Shown here in pieces: positions 35,163-43,797 of a stretch of DNA of 64,000 nucleotides. How positions within the stretch are numbered: the stretch's first letter is position 1; each line of letters opens with the position of its first letter. A program made the translations under genes and the position numbers. Under the pieces are notes generated by a model. It was not told the origin of the DNA and ran no database searches. It worked only from the letters and a program-made list of their open reading frames with translations. Source of the DNA: Flavobacterium piscis (GTDB taxonomy: Bacteria > Bacteroidota > Bacteroidia > Flavobacteriales > Flavobacteriaceae). The stretch covers positions 124,001-188,000 of the forward strand of contig NZ_LVEN01000010.1 in assembly GCF_001686925.1 (NCBI RefSeq). Direction: 5' to 3'.

Positions 35163-36508
35163 TCTATATTGTAATGCTTTAATTTATTATAAAGTGTTTT
35201 TCTAGTGATTTTAAGTAATTTTGCCGCTTCGGATTTATTATTCTGTGCTTTTGATAAAGCATAGATTATTGCTTCTTTTTCGTTTTCTGACAAAGAAAAA
35301 TCACTATTATTAGTTTGCTGTTTTTGGATCTGAAAAAACTCAACCGGCAACACATCACTTTGTATAAAATCGCCCTGAGTTAAAAGCGTAGCACGTTTGA
35401 CACAGTTTTGAAGTTCACGCAAATTTCCAGGCCAGTTGTAGTTTTGAAAAATAGTAACTACTTCTGGTGAAAATCCGATGATATCTTTATTCAATTGCTG
35501 ATTGGCCTTTTCAAGGAAATAATCGGCAAAAACCATTAAATCTTCGTCTCTGTCTTTTAATGATGGAGACTGAATAGAGAATTCGTTGATTCTATGATAC
35601 AAATCTTCTCTAAAATCGCCATTTTTTACTGCTTCGCGCAAATCTTCATTGGTAGCCGTAATGATTCTAATATCAACATTAATTTCTTTATTACTACCAA
35701 CAGGCTTGATTTTACGTTCCTGAAGCGCTCTTAAAAGCTGTATTTGATTTTCGTATGAAAGGTTCCCTATTTCATCTAAAAAAAGAGTTCCTCCATTAGC
35801 CGCTTCAAAATAACCCATTTTATCGCTGATGGCTCCGGTAAAAGATCCTTTCAAATGTCCGAAGAATTCACTTGCCGCCAATTCTTTCGGAATAGCTCCG
35901 CAATCGACTGCAATGAAATTATTGTTTTTCCGTAAACTTTGCTGGTGAATACTTTTGGCGATGATTTCTTTTCCGGTTCCGCTTTCTCCAATAATCAAAA
36001 CCGACATATCAGTTGGACTTACCAAATGAATATGATCTAATAATTTTTTGGATGCAACTGAAATTCCTTTAACAAACTCATTTTCATTGCTATTAGTTTG
36101 CTTTTTTACAGATTTCTTTTCCTTTACAGGAATTTCTTCTTCTGTTTCTGAAGTTTTTAAAGCATTGGTAATAACCAGTAAAACCTCATCGGGATTGAAA
36201 GGTTTCGAAATATAATCAGCTGCGCCGTTTTTAATAGCTTTTACTGCAGTATTTACATCTGAATATCCTGTCATAAGAATTACAGGTATTTCAGGATACG
36301 ATGTTTTAAACTCAGACATTAACCCAATACCATCAGAGTCAGGCAAGCGAAGATCTGTCAAAATTAAATCGAATGATTCTTTTTTGATGGCTAATCTTGC
36401 TTCTGCAGCAGAGAAGGCAATGGTTACTTCGTATGCTTTTTTTACCAGAAATTTTTCTAATAATTTGCAAAACGAAATATCATCTTCTATGAGTAATATC
36501 TTTGACAT
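35159..36508 (-). CDS. sigma-54-dependent response regulator (NtrC family)
   Basis: 449 residues in three parts. The receiver domain (1-120) has phospho-Asp D52 (LILTDLRLPDSDG). The AAA+ domain (about 145-380) has Walker A GESGTGKE, the sigma-54 contact loop as GSFTGA (canonical GAFTGA with A to S), and Walker B LFLDEIGN. The Fis-type helix-turn-helix at the end reads NKSEAAKLLKITRKTLYNKL. It activates sigma-54 promoters on phosphorylation; rpoN lies at 4628. It converges on the hybrid kinase, a natural phosphodonor. The PepSY cluster lies upstream on the same strand, separated by a terminator. Confidence 0.94.
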   Translation of the reverse strand: MSKILLIEDDISFCKLLEKFLVKKAYEVTIAFSAAEARLAIKKESFDLILTDLRLPDSDGIGLMSEFKTSYPEIPVILMTGYSDVNTAVKAIKNGAADYISKPFNPDEVLLVITNALKTSETEEEIPVKEKKSVKKQTNSNENEFVKGISVASKKLLDHIHLVSPTDMSVLIIGESGTGKEIIAKSIHQQSLRKNNNFIAVDCGAIPKELAASEFFGHLKGSFTGAISDKMGYFEAANGGTLFLDEIGNLSYENQIQLLRALQERKIKPVGSNKEINVDIRIITATNEDLREAVKNGDFREDLYHRINEFSIQSPSLKDRDEDLMVFADYFLEKANQQLNKDIIGFSPEVVTIFQNYNWPGNLRELQNCVKRATLLTQGDFIQSDVLPVEFFQIQKQQTNNSDFSLSENEKEAIIYALSKAQNNKSEAAKLLKITRKTLYNKLKHYNID

Positions 36509-36572
36509 TTGTTTTTAGGGACTTTTTTGCTAAAATAAGACTATTAAAATTGTCTTTTCACAAAATTATGCA

Positions 36573-36606
36573 AAAAAAAAGAGATTGCATACTGCAATCT
36601 CTTTTT
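36573..36606 (-). terminator. terminator downstream of the PepSY-like cluster
   Basis: AAAGAGATTGCA pairs with TGCAATCTCTTT around a TAC loop, with A and T runs outside. It separates the PepSY-like genes from the regulator gene. Confidence 0.8.
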
Positions 36607-36637
36607 CACCAAAAACATAAATCTAAATTCACCTAAT

Positions 36638-36934
36638 TTATATCTTCAACCAGTTGCCATTGACATCTGAAAAAACAGTAGCCTTTTGGTCACCAACCGA
36701 TATTTCGAGTTTATACTCTTTTTTTTCATTTACAAATGCTTTGTCCAGTTTTGCTCCCGGATAAGCAGTTTGCAGTGCGGTTTTTATAGCAGGAGGTACA
36801 GCATCTGTACTCACTTCTGTATATTCTGCCTGAGCAGTAACAACCGTCTTAGTTTGTTCCGGCGTTACCTGATTACTTGCGTAAAGAGATAAACTGCCTA
36901 AAACTATTACTGCTGATAAGATTAACTTTTTCAT
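36638..36934 (-). CDS. PepSY-like secreted protein, paralogue 1
   Basis: 98 residues. The signal peptide KLILSAVIVLGSLSLYA is followed by a PepSY-like domain (PF11396 type): VPPAIKTALQTAYPGAKLDKAFVNEKKEYKLE, ending in FSDVNGNWLKI. Such proteins are small periplasmic or outer-surface proteins of unclear role, often encoded next to two-component systems in Bacteroidota. It is the last of five tandem paralogues and nearest to the sigma-54 regulator. It differs from its neighbours mainly in the mature N-terminus (NQVTPEQTKTVVT). Confidence 0.85.
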   Translation of the reverse strand: MKKLILSAVIVLGSLSLYASNQVTPEQTKTVVTAQAEYTEVSTDAVPPAIKTALQTAYPGAKLDKAFVNEKKEYKLEISVGDQKATVFSDVNGNWLKI

Positions 36935-36950
36935 GTTGCTCTCTTCTTAA

Positions 36951-37244
36951 TTATTTTTTAATGATGTTTCCTGAAGCATCTGTAAATACAGTATACTTTT
37001 TGTCACCACTTGAAATTTCCAACTTGTACTCATTCTTTTCGTTTTTATAAGCTTTTTCAAGTTTTGTATTCGGAAAAGATTTTTCTACAGTTGATTTTAC
37101 AGCTGCCGGAACAGCATCTGTACCAATTTCAGTAAATTCATCCTGAACTGTCACTGACTGAGTCATTGAAGTTGTTACAGGATTAGCTGCCTGAATTGAC
37201 AAACTTCCTAAAATGATTGCTGCTGATAAGATTAACTTTTTCAT
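36951..37244 (-). CDS. PepSY-like secreted protein, paralogue 2
   Basis: 97 residues, with a signal peptide nearly identical to paralogues 1 and 3 (KLILSAAIILGSLSIQA). The domain reads VPAAVKSTVEKSFPNTKLEKAYKNEKNEYKLE and ends in FTDASGNIIKK. A 16-base gap separates it from paralogue 1. Together with paralogues 1 and 3 it forms one sequence subgroup, distinct from paralogues 4 and 5. Confidence 0.85.
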   Translation of the reverse strand: MKKLILSAAIILGSLSIQAANPVTTSMTQSVTVQDEFTEIGTDAVPAAVKSTVEKSFPNTKLEKAYKNEKNEYKLEISSGDKKYTVFTDASGNIIKK

Positions 37245-37270
37245 AATAATAGTTTTTATGGGTTACTTAA

Positions 37271-37561
37271 TTATTTTTTAATAATTTTACCAGTAGCATC
37301 TGTATAAACAGTAGACTTTTCACCTCTTACAGTGATTTCTATTTTATACTCTTTTTTCTCGTTTACATAAGCTTTGTCCAATTTTACACCTGGATAAGCC
37401 TCGTCTAACGCTGTTTTAATAGCTGCCGGTACGGCATCAACTTCTTTATATTCGTCCTGAATGTTTACTGATTGAACCATTGAACTTGTCACGGCTACAT
37501 TCCCTGCTTGCATTGACAACCCTCCTAATAGGATAGCTGCCGATAAGATTAACTTTTTCAT
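37271..37561 (-). CDS. PepSY-like secreted protein, paralogue 3
   Basis: 96 residues. Signal peptide KLILSAAILLGGLSMQA; domain VPAAIKTALDEAYPGVKLDKAYVNEKKEYKIE, ending in YTDATGKIIKK. It is closest to paralogue 1 in the helix and first strand, and to paralogue 2 in the C-terminal end. Confidence 0.85.
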   Translation of the reverse strand: MKKLILSAAILLGGLSMQAGNVAVTSSMVQSVNIQDEYKEVDAVPAAIKTALDEAYPGVKLDKAYVNEKKEYKIEITVRGEKSTVYTDATGKIIKK

Positions 37562-37590
37562 AGTGATAGTTTTTTACGGTTACTTTTTAA

Positions 37591-37887
37591 TTATTTTTTA
37601 ATCCAAGATCCATCTGCGTTAGCAAAAAGTGAACCTACTTTGTCACCTACTGTAACATCTAGTTTATACTCTGATTTAGCATTTTTGTATGCTTTTGAAA
37701 GTACTGCATCCGGATACGCTTTTTTAAGAGCATCTGTAATTGCAACTGGTACTTCTTCTAATTTAATTTCAGTGTATTCGTCCTGAATTGAAATTGTTTT
37801 TACGATTGTATTTGTTATTGGCGAAGTTGAAGCAAATGATGTTAAACCTCCCAAAACGATTGCGGCTGATAAAAATAGATTTTTCAT
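37591..37887 (-). CDS. PepSY-like secreted protein, paralogue 4
   Basis: 98 residues. Signal peptide NLFLSAAIVLGGLTSFA; the domain has VPVAITDALKKAYPDAVLSKAY and ends in FANADGSWIKK. It is very similar to paralogue 5 over its whole length, including the mature N-terminus (TNTIVKTISIQDEYTEIKLE), so these two arose by a recent duplication. Confidence 0.87.
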   Translation of the reverse strand: MKNLFLSAAIVLGGLTSFASTSPITNTIVKTISIQDEYTEIKLEEVPVAITDALKKAYPDAVLSKAYKNAKSEYKLDVTVGDKVGSLFANADGSWIKK

Positions 37888-37965
37888 AATAGTTATATTT
37901 TAATATTGTTAATTTTATTTTAGTATTGCTAATTCGAATCTGCATGAGAATCTAGTTTAGCGTGA

Positions 37966-38262
37966 TTATTTTTTAATCCAGGTTCCGTCTGCATTAGCAA
38001 AAAGATTCCCTACTTTGTCACCAACGGTAACGTCTAATTTATATTCTGATTTTTCGTTTTTATATGCTTTAGTAATTACAGCATCCGGATAAGCTTTTTT
38101 CAAAGACTCAGCAATTGGAGCTGGCAGTTCTTCTAATTTGATTTCTGTATATTCGTCTTCAATAGAAATCGTTTTTACGATAGTATTTGTAATAGGAGTA
38201 GTTGAAGCGAATGAAGTTAAACTTCCTAAAACAATTGCGGCTGATAAAAATAGATTTTTCAT
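37966..38262 (-). CDS. PepSY-like secreted protein, paralogue 5 (first of the cluster)
   Basis: 98 residues and promoter-proximal in the five-gene series. Signal peptide NLFLSAAIVLGSLTSFA; domain LPAPIAESLKKAYPDAVITKAY, ending FANADGTWIKK. It differs from paralogue 4 at only about 15 positions. The 78-base gap to paralogue 4 is the longest in the cluster. A TANNTTTG-like box lies about 130 bases upstream. Confidence 0.87.
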   Translation of the reverse strand: MKNLFLSAAIVLGSLTSFASTTPITNTIVKTISIEDEYTEIKLEELPAPIAESLKKAYPDAVITKAYKNEKSEYKLDVTVGDKVGNLFANADGTWIKK

Positions 38263-38389
38263 AATGTATATATTTTAATTATTTAATAGTTGTTTACGCT
38301 TTAGATAATGAAAATATTGTGCCGCAACGCAAACGTTACCTCCCTAACTGCTTAATCTCTTATTTTTAAAGGGTTTAAGCCACATGTGC

Positions 38390-38397
38390 CAAAATTA
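38390..38397 (-). promoter_or_regulatory. possible -7 box upstream of the PepSY-like cluster
   Basis: Reads TAATTTTG on the minus strand. A leader of about 120 bases would result. No -33 TTG was found at the right spacing, and no well-spaced sigma-54 -24/-12 site was seen. Confidence 0.35.
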
Positions 38398-38617
38398 TGA
38401 ATTGTGAATAAGTGTGTAATTCTCTTAAATGTTGTGTAAAAAGTATACACAAATAGTGTTTACTTAGAGAATTTCAATGAGGAAACTGCTAAACTTAGAT
38501 CTTGCAAAACAAAAAAACATCTGGATCATGATTCCTTTGTAATTATTTTCTACCAACGAAATATTCCTAACGGAATAACAAACACAACATACTGTTTAAT
38601 GCAGGCCAATTAAACAA
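38398..38617. other. AT-rich gap without recognised features
   Basis: Lies between the PepSY-like cluster and the accC side. Contains short repeats of A and T but no gene, hairpin or promoter that I can support. Confidence 0.4.
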
Positions 38618-38650
38618 CAAAACCCGATAGCATGAAATCTATCGGGTTTA
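38618..38650. terminator. terminator-like hairpin
   Basis: AAACCCGATAG pairs with CTATCGGGTTT over 11 bp. Confidence 0.75.
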
Positions 38651-38668
38651 GCACTATTATAAAACAAA

Positions 38669-38696
38669 AAAGGCTGCCAAAAATTGACAGCCTTTA
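38669..38696 (-). terminator. terminator after accC
   Basis: AAAGGCTGCCAA pairs with TTGACAGCCTTT with one mismatch, directly after the accC stop. Confidence 0.75.
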
Positions 38697-38698
38697 TA

Positions 38699-40048
38699 TT
38701 ATTCTTCTATAGGTTTCATTTTAAATGTATCCATAAATGCAGTTGTATAATCTCCTGCAATATATCTAGGATCATCCATTAATTGTCTATGGAAAGGTAT
38801 TGTAGTTTTAACTCCTTCGATAACGAATTCATCCAAAGCTCTTCGCATTTTGCTGATTGCTTCTTCACGAGATTGTGCCGTTGTAATTAACTTAGCAATC
38901 ATCGAATCGTAATTTGGTGGAATTGTATAGCCAGAGTAAACGTGAGTATCTAAACGGACTCCGTGACCTCCCGGCATATGAAGTGTAGTGATTTTTCCTG
39001 GTGAAGGACGGAAATCATTATAAGGATCTTCAGCATTAATACGACATTCGATAGCGTGTAATTCCGGCAAATAGTTTCTACCTGAAATTGGAATTCCGGC
39101 AGCAACCATAATTTGCTCACGAATTAAATCGTAATCAATTACTTGTTCTGTAATTGGGTGCTCTACCTGAATACGAGTATTCATTTCCATGAAATAGAAA
39201 TTTCTGTGTTTGTCAACCAAAAATTCTACAGTACCAGCTCCTTCGTATTTAATAAATTCAGCAGCTTTTACAGCAGCTTCTCCCATTGCAGTACGTAATT
39301 CATCAGTCATGAAAGGTGAAGGCGTTTCTTCAGTCAATTTTTGGTGACGACGTTGTACAGAACAATCTCTTTCAGAAAGGTGACATGCTTTTCCGTAAGA
39401 ATCTCCAACAACCTGAATTTCGATATGACGTGGTTCTTCAATAAGTTTCTCCATGTACATTCCGTCATTTCCAAATGCAGCAGCAGCTTCCTGACGTGCA
39501 CTTTCCCAAGCTTTCAATAATTCATCTTCTTTCCAAACCGCACGCATTCCTTTTCCACCACCACCTGCTGTTGCTTTAAGCATTACAGGGTAACCAAATT
39601 CTTTAGCTAATTTTTGTGTTTGTTCGAAAGATTCTAATAATCCTTCAGAACCTGGTACACATGGAACCCCTGCTGCTTTCATTGTAGCTTTTGCAGAAGC
39701 TTTATCTCCCATTCTGTCAATCATTTCAGGAGCGGCACCAATAAATTTGATTCCGTGTTCCTGACAAATTTTAGAGAATTTAGCATTCTCAGAAAGAAAA
39801 CCATAACCTGGATGTATTGCGTCTGCATTTGTAATTTCTGCAGCAGCAATAATATTTGACATTTTCAAATACGATAAGTTACTTGGAGGAGGACCAATAC
39901 AAACCGCTTCGTCAGCAAACTTAACATGTAGACTTTCTGCATCGGCTGTAGAGTAAACTGCTACAGTTTTGATTCCCATTTCCTTACATGTACGAATTAC
40001 ACGAAGTGCAATTTCTCCTCTATTCGCAATTAATATTTTTTTAAACAT
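38699..40048 (-). CDS. accC: acetyl-CoA carboxylase biotin carboxylase subunit
   Basis: 449 residues, ATP-grasp fold; carboxylates biotin on AccB with bicarbonate and ATP, the first half of malonyl-CoA formation. Visible motifs: [22 protein letters not shown] at the start, the Gly-rich ATP loop [24 protein letters not shown], and [15 protein letters not shown] with the catalytic Glu/Asn/Arg. Normal length. Last gene of the pdxA-DUF177-rpmF-fabH-accB-accC series. The spacer to accB is filled with TAGATAATTAGATAATT repeats. Confidence 0.97.
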   Translation of the reverse strand: MFKKILIANRGEIALRVIRTCKEMGIKTVAVYSTADAESLHVKFADEAVCIGPPPSNLSYLKMSNIIAAAEITNADAIHPGYGFLSENAKFSKICQEHGIKFIGAAPEMIDRMGDKASAKATMKAAGVPCVPGSEGLLESFEQTQKLAKEFGYPVMLKATAGGGGKGMRAVWKEDELLKAWESARQEAAAAFGNDGMYMEKLIEEPRHIEIQVVGDSYGKACHLSERDCSVQRRHQKLTEETPSPFMTDELRTAMGEAAVKAAEFIKYEGAGTVEFLVDKHRNFYFMEMNTRIQVEHPITEQVIDYDLIREQIMVAAGIPISGRNYLPELHAIECRINAEDPYNDFRPSPGKITTLHMPGGHGVRLDTHVYSGYTIPPNYDSMIAKLITTAQSREEAISKMRRALDEFVIEGVKTTIPFHRQLMDDPRYIAGDYTTAFMDTFKMKPIEE

Positions 40049-40147
40049 CTTTTTAAAATTAGATAATTAGATAATTAGATAATTGGATAATTAGATTTTA
40101 AGCACTTTTAAGAAAGTCTAAAAATCTAAAAATCTAACGATCTAAAA

Positions 40148-40633
40148 TTAAGATGGATCAACTAAGAACAAAGGTTGGTCAAATTCTACAGGAGACATAT
40201 CGTCAACAAGAATTTTTACAATTTTACCTGAAACTTCTGATTCGATTTCGTTAAATAATTTCATTGCTTCAATTACACAAAGAACATCACCTTTAGAAAT
40301 AGTACTTCCAACTTCAGTAAATACTGGTTTGTCCGGAGATGGTTTTCTATAGAAAGTTCCAATAATTGGAGATTTAATAGTAATGAATTTAGAATCTTCT
40401 GCCGGAACAGATGCTTCGCTAGTTACGTTTACAACAGCTGGAGCTTGTTGAGGAGCAACTGCTTGTGGCAAGGCAGCCTGAGCAGGCAATTGTTGTACAT
40501 AAGTAGTTTCAGTTACATTTCCTTCTAAAGTTGTTCTAATCGTGATTTTTACATCATCCATTTCTAACTTTACCTCTGCAACTCCCGAATTTGCTACAAA
40601 TTTGATTAGGTTTTGAATTTCTTTTAAATCCAT
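40148..40633 (-). CDS. accB: acetyl-CoA carboxylase biotin carboxyl carrier protein
   Basis: 161 residues. The N-terminal helix region is followed by an Ala/Pro/Gln-rich flexible linker (about 48-80) and the biotinyl domain with EAMKLFNEI, Lys125 being the biotinylation site. It shuttles carboxybiotin between AccC and the carboxyltransferase, whose accA/accD genes are not in this window. It lies 23 bases after fabH. Confidence 0.96.
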   Translation of the reverse strand: MDLKEIQNLIKFVANSGVAEVKLEMDDVKITIRTTLEGNVTETTYVQQLPAQAALPQAVAPQQAPAVVNVTSEASVPAEDSKFITIKSPIIGTFYRKPSPDKPVFTEVGSTISKGDVLCVIEAMKLFNEIESEVSGKIVKILVDDMSPVEFDQPLFLVDPS

Positions 40634-40656
40634 AATGATTTGTTTTTAGTTTTAAT

Positions 40657-41655
40657 TTATTTCTTATCGTAAGCCCATTTTAGGTAAATAGATCCCCAAG
40701 TGAATCCACCACCAAAAGCGGCAAAAATAATATTATCTCCTTTTTTGAACTGGTGCTCAAAATCGCTTAATACCAACGGCAACGTTGCTGAAGTTGTATT
40801 ACCATATCTTTCGATATTCATTAATACTTTTGATTCTTCAAGATTCATTCTGCTTGCAGTAGCATCTATAATACGTTTGTTTGCCTGATGCGGCACTAAC
40901 CAATTAACATCTTCGTTAGTTAAATTGTTTCTTTTCAAAATCAACTCACTTGCATCAGCCATATTCGTTACAGCATATTTAAAAACGGTTTTTCCGTCCT
41001 GAATAATATTGTGTTGATTGTTTTGAACGGTTTCTAAAGTAGTTGGTATTAGAGAACCACCGGCAGGAATTTTAAGAAAATCGCGTCCTACACCATCGCT
41101 TCGTAAGTATTCATCTTGCAAGCCTAAGCCTTCATAATTTGGTTCAAAAAGAACAGCTCCCGCTCCATCTCCAAAAATAATACAAGTTGCTCTGTCTGTA
41201 TAATCTACAATTGATGACATTTTATCGGCACCAATTAACAGTACTTTTTTGTATCGCCCTGACTGCACATAAGCTGCAGCAGTTGACATTCCGTATAAGA
41301 AACTTGAACACGCTGCCTGCAAATCGTATGCAAATGCATTGGTAGCTCCAATTTCTGTTGCAACATAAACTCCTGTAGAGGCTACTGGCATATCGGCAGT
41401 AGCTGTTGCCATTATAATCATATCAATCTCTAAAGGATCAATATTTGCTTTCGCAATTAAATCTTGTGCTGCTTTTATGGCAAGAAACGACGTTCCTTTA
41501 TCAGCATCTTTAAGAATCCTTCTTTCTTTAATTCCAGTACGAGTAGTAATCCATTCGTCATTGGTATCGACCATTGTTTCTAATACTTTGTTCGAAAGAA
41601 CGAAGTCAGGAACATAAGCTCCAACAGCGGTAATTGCGGCTGTGATTGTATTCAT
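40657..41655 (-). CDS. fabH: 3-oxoacyl-ACP synthase III
   Basis: 332 residues; condenses an acyl-CoA primer with malonyl-ACP to start fatty-acid chains. The catalytic triad is visible: Cys116 in LQAACSSFL, His in VPHQANKR (about 255) and Asn in YGNTTSAT (about 285). In Bacteroidota it sets the branched or straight primer. It sits in the conserved order rpmF-fabH-accB, which couples lipid synthesis with growth genes. Confidence 0.96.
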   Translation of the reverse strand: MNTITAAITAVGAYVPDFVLSNKVLETMVDTNDEWITTRTGIKERRILKDADKGTSFLAIKAAQDLIAKANIDPLEIDMIIMATATADMPVASTGVYVATEIGATNAFAYDLQAACSSFLYGMSTAAAYVQSGRYKKVLLIGADKMSSIVDYTDRATCIIFGDGAGAVLFEPNYEGLGLQDEYLRSDGVGRDFLKIPAGGSLIPTTLETVQNNQHNIIQDGKTVFKYAVTNMADASELILKRNNLTNEDVNWLVPHQANKRIIDATASRMNLEESKVLMNIERYGNTTSATLPLVLSDFEHQFKKGDNIIFAAFGGGFTWGSIYLKWAYDKK

Positions 41656-41779
41656 TATATTCTATTATTTCGTTTCAAATACTACGTACCTGAAAAATTT
41701 TTAAAAGACTTGAAAATTACAAAAAAAAACGAAATGAATTTGTATGCATTTTCTTAAAAAAAGAAAATTATAACCAACA

Positions 41780-41806
41780 AAAAAAACTCTCACTATGTGA
41801 GAGTTC
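41780..41806 (-). terminator. hairpin after rpmF
   Basis: AACTCTCAC pairs with GTGAGAGTT. It may end part of the rpmF transcripts or act as a processing site before fabH. Confidence 0.7.
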
Positions 41807-41828
41807 TAGTATCATTTACAAAAACGTA

Positions 41829-42023
41829 TTAAGCAACCGCTACAGATTTATCGATAACAACTTGCCCTCTGTAATACATTTTACCTTCATGCCAGTAAGC
41901 TCTGTGGTATAAATGTGCTTCTCCAGTAATAGGACATGTAGCGATTTGAGCTACAGTAGCTTTATAATGTGTTCTTCTCTTATCTCTTCTTGTTTTCGAG
42001 ATTTTTCTCTTAGGATGTGCCAT
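41829..42023 (-). CDS. rpmF: 50S ribosomal protein L32
   Basis: 64 residues. The start [18 protein letters not shown] is the L32 signature. One Cys (TCPITGEAH) remains of the zinc-ribbon pattern, so this is a zinc-independent-looking form as in many Bacteroidota. It is 9 bases downstream of the DUF177 gene. Confidence 0.97.
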   Translation of the reverse strand: MAHPKRKISKTRRDKRRTHYKATVAQIATCPITGEAHLYHRAYWHEGKMYYRGQVVIDKSVAVA

Positions 42024-42032
42024 TTTACTATA

Positions 42033-42584
42033 TTATTTATCCGTTAATAGTTTCTTTAATTTGTCCCAACGCGGGTCAATATCTTCTTCTTGTTTACTCT
42101 CTTCTTTTTGTTCTTTGACTTTGTTTACTGTCAGTTCATTTAGTTTTTTCAAGGCTTCGGTTTGTAAACTTCCGTCTTTTACTCCTGGATGAACTCGTTT
42201 TAGCGGCACCGAAAGGGCAATCATTTCATAAATGTATTGCGCAACATCTATTTCATGTTCTCCGTGCGGCAAGATCAACAACTCTTCGTTATCATTATTG
42301 AATTCATCTCCAAAACGAACAATTAATTTCATTTTTCCCTTTATAGGAAGATCGAAATCTTCGCCTGTTAGATCACAAGGCACATTTACAGTTCCTTTGT
42401 GTTTGAATTCCAACTCTAACATGTTGCTTTTCTTATCTAAAACTAAACCTACTTTGATATCTGAACTTTGAAATTCGTCGTAATCAAAGTTCGCAAAGAA
42501 CGTGTTACTTATTTGATACTCAAAATGGTGTTTTCCTAGCTTTAACCCTATGAAAGGAATTAAAAATTCTTTTGTTTTGCTCAT
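42033..42584 (-). CDS. DUF177 (YceD-family) protein
   Basis: 183 residues. The family is coupled to rpmF in many bacteria and has been linked to 23S rRNA accumulation or ribosome assembly. The middle contains CDLTGEDFDLPIKGKMKLIVRFG, with the conserved Cys and acidic residues. The C-terminus is Lys/Glu-rich (KEQKEESKQEEDIDPRWDKL), the usual end with a conserved WxxL motif. First gene after the -7 box at 42640. Confidence 0.9.
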   Translation of the reverse strand: MSKTKEFLIPFIGLKLGKHHFEYQISNTFFANFDYDEFQSSDIKVGLVLDKKSNMLELEFKHKGTVNVPCDLTGEDFDLPIKGKMKLIVRFGDEFNNDNEELLILPHGEHEIDVAQYIYEMIALSVPLKRVHPGVKDGSLQTEALKKLNELTVNKVKEQKEESKQEEDIDPRWDKLKKLLTDK

Positions 42585-42639
42585 TTCAACATCAATTTCG
42601 CCAACTCGTATCTAAAAATCAGATACCTGAATTGGGGTG

Positions 42640-42647
42640 CAAAGATA
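42640..42647 (-). promoter_or_regulatory. TANNTTTG -7 box for DUF177-rpmF
   Basis: TATCTTTG on the minus strand, 56 bases before the DUF177 start. Confidence 0.55.
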
Positions 42648-42690
42648 TAAAATTATTATAAAACTAATAATCTTATTCACCTTTTTTTGT

Positions 42691-43740
42691 TTATAACTGT
42701 TTTTCTTTTATTTTAAGAGGTTTTTGAGTAATCTCTTCGTACTGATTTCTCGAGTGAAAAATATCTATTGCAAGATAAACCGCCTCTTTAAATGAATTAT
42801 AATCTGCCATGTCTTTTCCAGCAATATCGTATGCTGTACCATGATCCGGCGATGTTCTGATCTTATTTAATCCTGCTGTGTAATTTACTCCTTTCCCAAA
42901 AGATAATGTTTTAAAAGGTATCAATCCCTGGTCATGATACGTTGCTACAATAGCATCATATTTTTCATATTGACCGCTTCCAAAAAAACCATCGGCAGAA
43001 AATGGTCCAAAAACCATCGTTCCGGCATCAAATATTTTCTTTAAAGCAGGTTTTAAAACCAAATCATCTTCTTTTCCTATTACTCCGCCATCACCCGCAT
43101 GCGGATTCAATCCTAAAACAGCAATTTTTGGCCTTACAATACTAAAATCCTGAATCAAAGATTTTCTGACGGTTTCAATTTTTCTTGTAATTAATTCTTC
43201 CGTTAAATGCGAAGAAACTTCACTTAAAGGAACATGATCTGTCAATAAACCCACTCTCAAATTATCCTGAACCATCATCATCAATGCATTTCCTTCTAAT
43301 TCCTGATCTAAATAATCGGTATGTCCCGGAAATTTAAAATCTTCTGACTGAATATTATACTTATTGATGGGCGCTGTAACCAATACATCAATCAAACCTT
43401 CTTTTAAAGCCTTAGTCGCCGCAACAAATGATTTTATAGCATACTCGCCAATTTTCTCATCGTTTGTCCCTAAATTGATATCTACTCCTTCTTTCCAAAG
43501 ATTAAATACGTTTACTTTTCCAACCACAACCTGATCGAGTTTATCAACGCCATGAAACTGAACTGTAGAAGTAAAGCTCTTTTTTACAAAAGAAAGTATT
43601 TTAGCATTGGCAAAAATAACCGGCGTACACATTTCTAACATGCGAGAATCTTCGAATGTTTTAAGTATAACTTCGCTTCCAATACCGTTTAAATCTCCAA
43701 TTGAAATTCCAACAATTATATTTTCTGCTTTTTTATTCAT
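42691..43740 (-). CDS. pdxA: 4-hydroxythreonine-4-phosphate dehydrogenase
   Basis: 349 residues; oxidises 4-phosphohydroxy-L-threonine in the DXP-dependent pyridoxal-phosphate pathway. Visible motifs: VGISIGDLNGIGSEVILK at the start, FPGHTDYLDQ with a metal-binding His, LGLNPHAGDGG with the second His, and ATYHDQGLIPFK with the third metal ligand. Slightly longer than the E. coli protein (329). It is divergent from ribE with a 57-base intergenic region that seems to hold both promoters. Confidence 0.95.
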   Translation of the reverse strand: MNKKAENIIVGISIGDLNGIGSEVILKTFEDSRMLEMCTPVIFANAKILSFVKKSFTSTVQFHGVDKLDQVVVGKVNVFNLWKEGVDINLGTNDEKIGEYAIKSFVAATKALKEGLIDVLVTAPINKYNIQSEDFKFPGHTDYLDQELEGNALMMMVQDNLRVGLLTDHVPLSEVSSHLTEELITRKIETVRKSLIQDFSIVRPKIAVLGLNPHAGDGGVIGKEDDLVLKPALKKIFDAGTMVFGPFSADGFFGSGQYEKYDAIVATYHDQGLIPFKTLSFGKGVNYTAGLNKIRTSPDHGTAYDIAGKDMADYNSFKEAVYLAIDIFHSRNQYEEITQKPLKIKEKQL

Positions 43741-43760
43741 GAGCTCAGGTTATTTATTAC

Positions 43761-43768
43761 TAATTTTG
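43761..43768 (+). promoter_or_regulatory. TANNTTTG -7 box for ribE
   Basis: TAATTTTG, 29 bases before the ribE ATG. It lies 5 bases from the opposing pdxA box, so the two promoters face each other. Confidence 0.5.
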
Positions 43769-43773
43769 ATGTG

Positions 43774-43781
43774 CAAATTTA
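43774..43781 (-). promoter_or_regulatory. TANNTTTG -7 box for pdxA
   Basis: TAAATTTG on the minus strand, 33 bases before the pdxA start. Confidence 0.5.
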
Positions 43782-43797
43782 GTAAAATAAAACAACA

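Noticed and set aside
38330..38410. Possible sigma-54 -24/-12 site (TGGCACATGTGGC on the minus strand) upstream of the PepSY-like cluster
   Set aside because: The GG-to-GC distance is two bases short of the required spacing.
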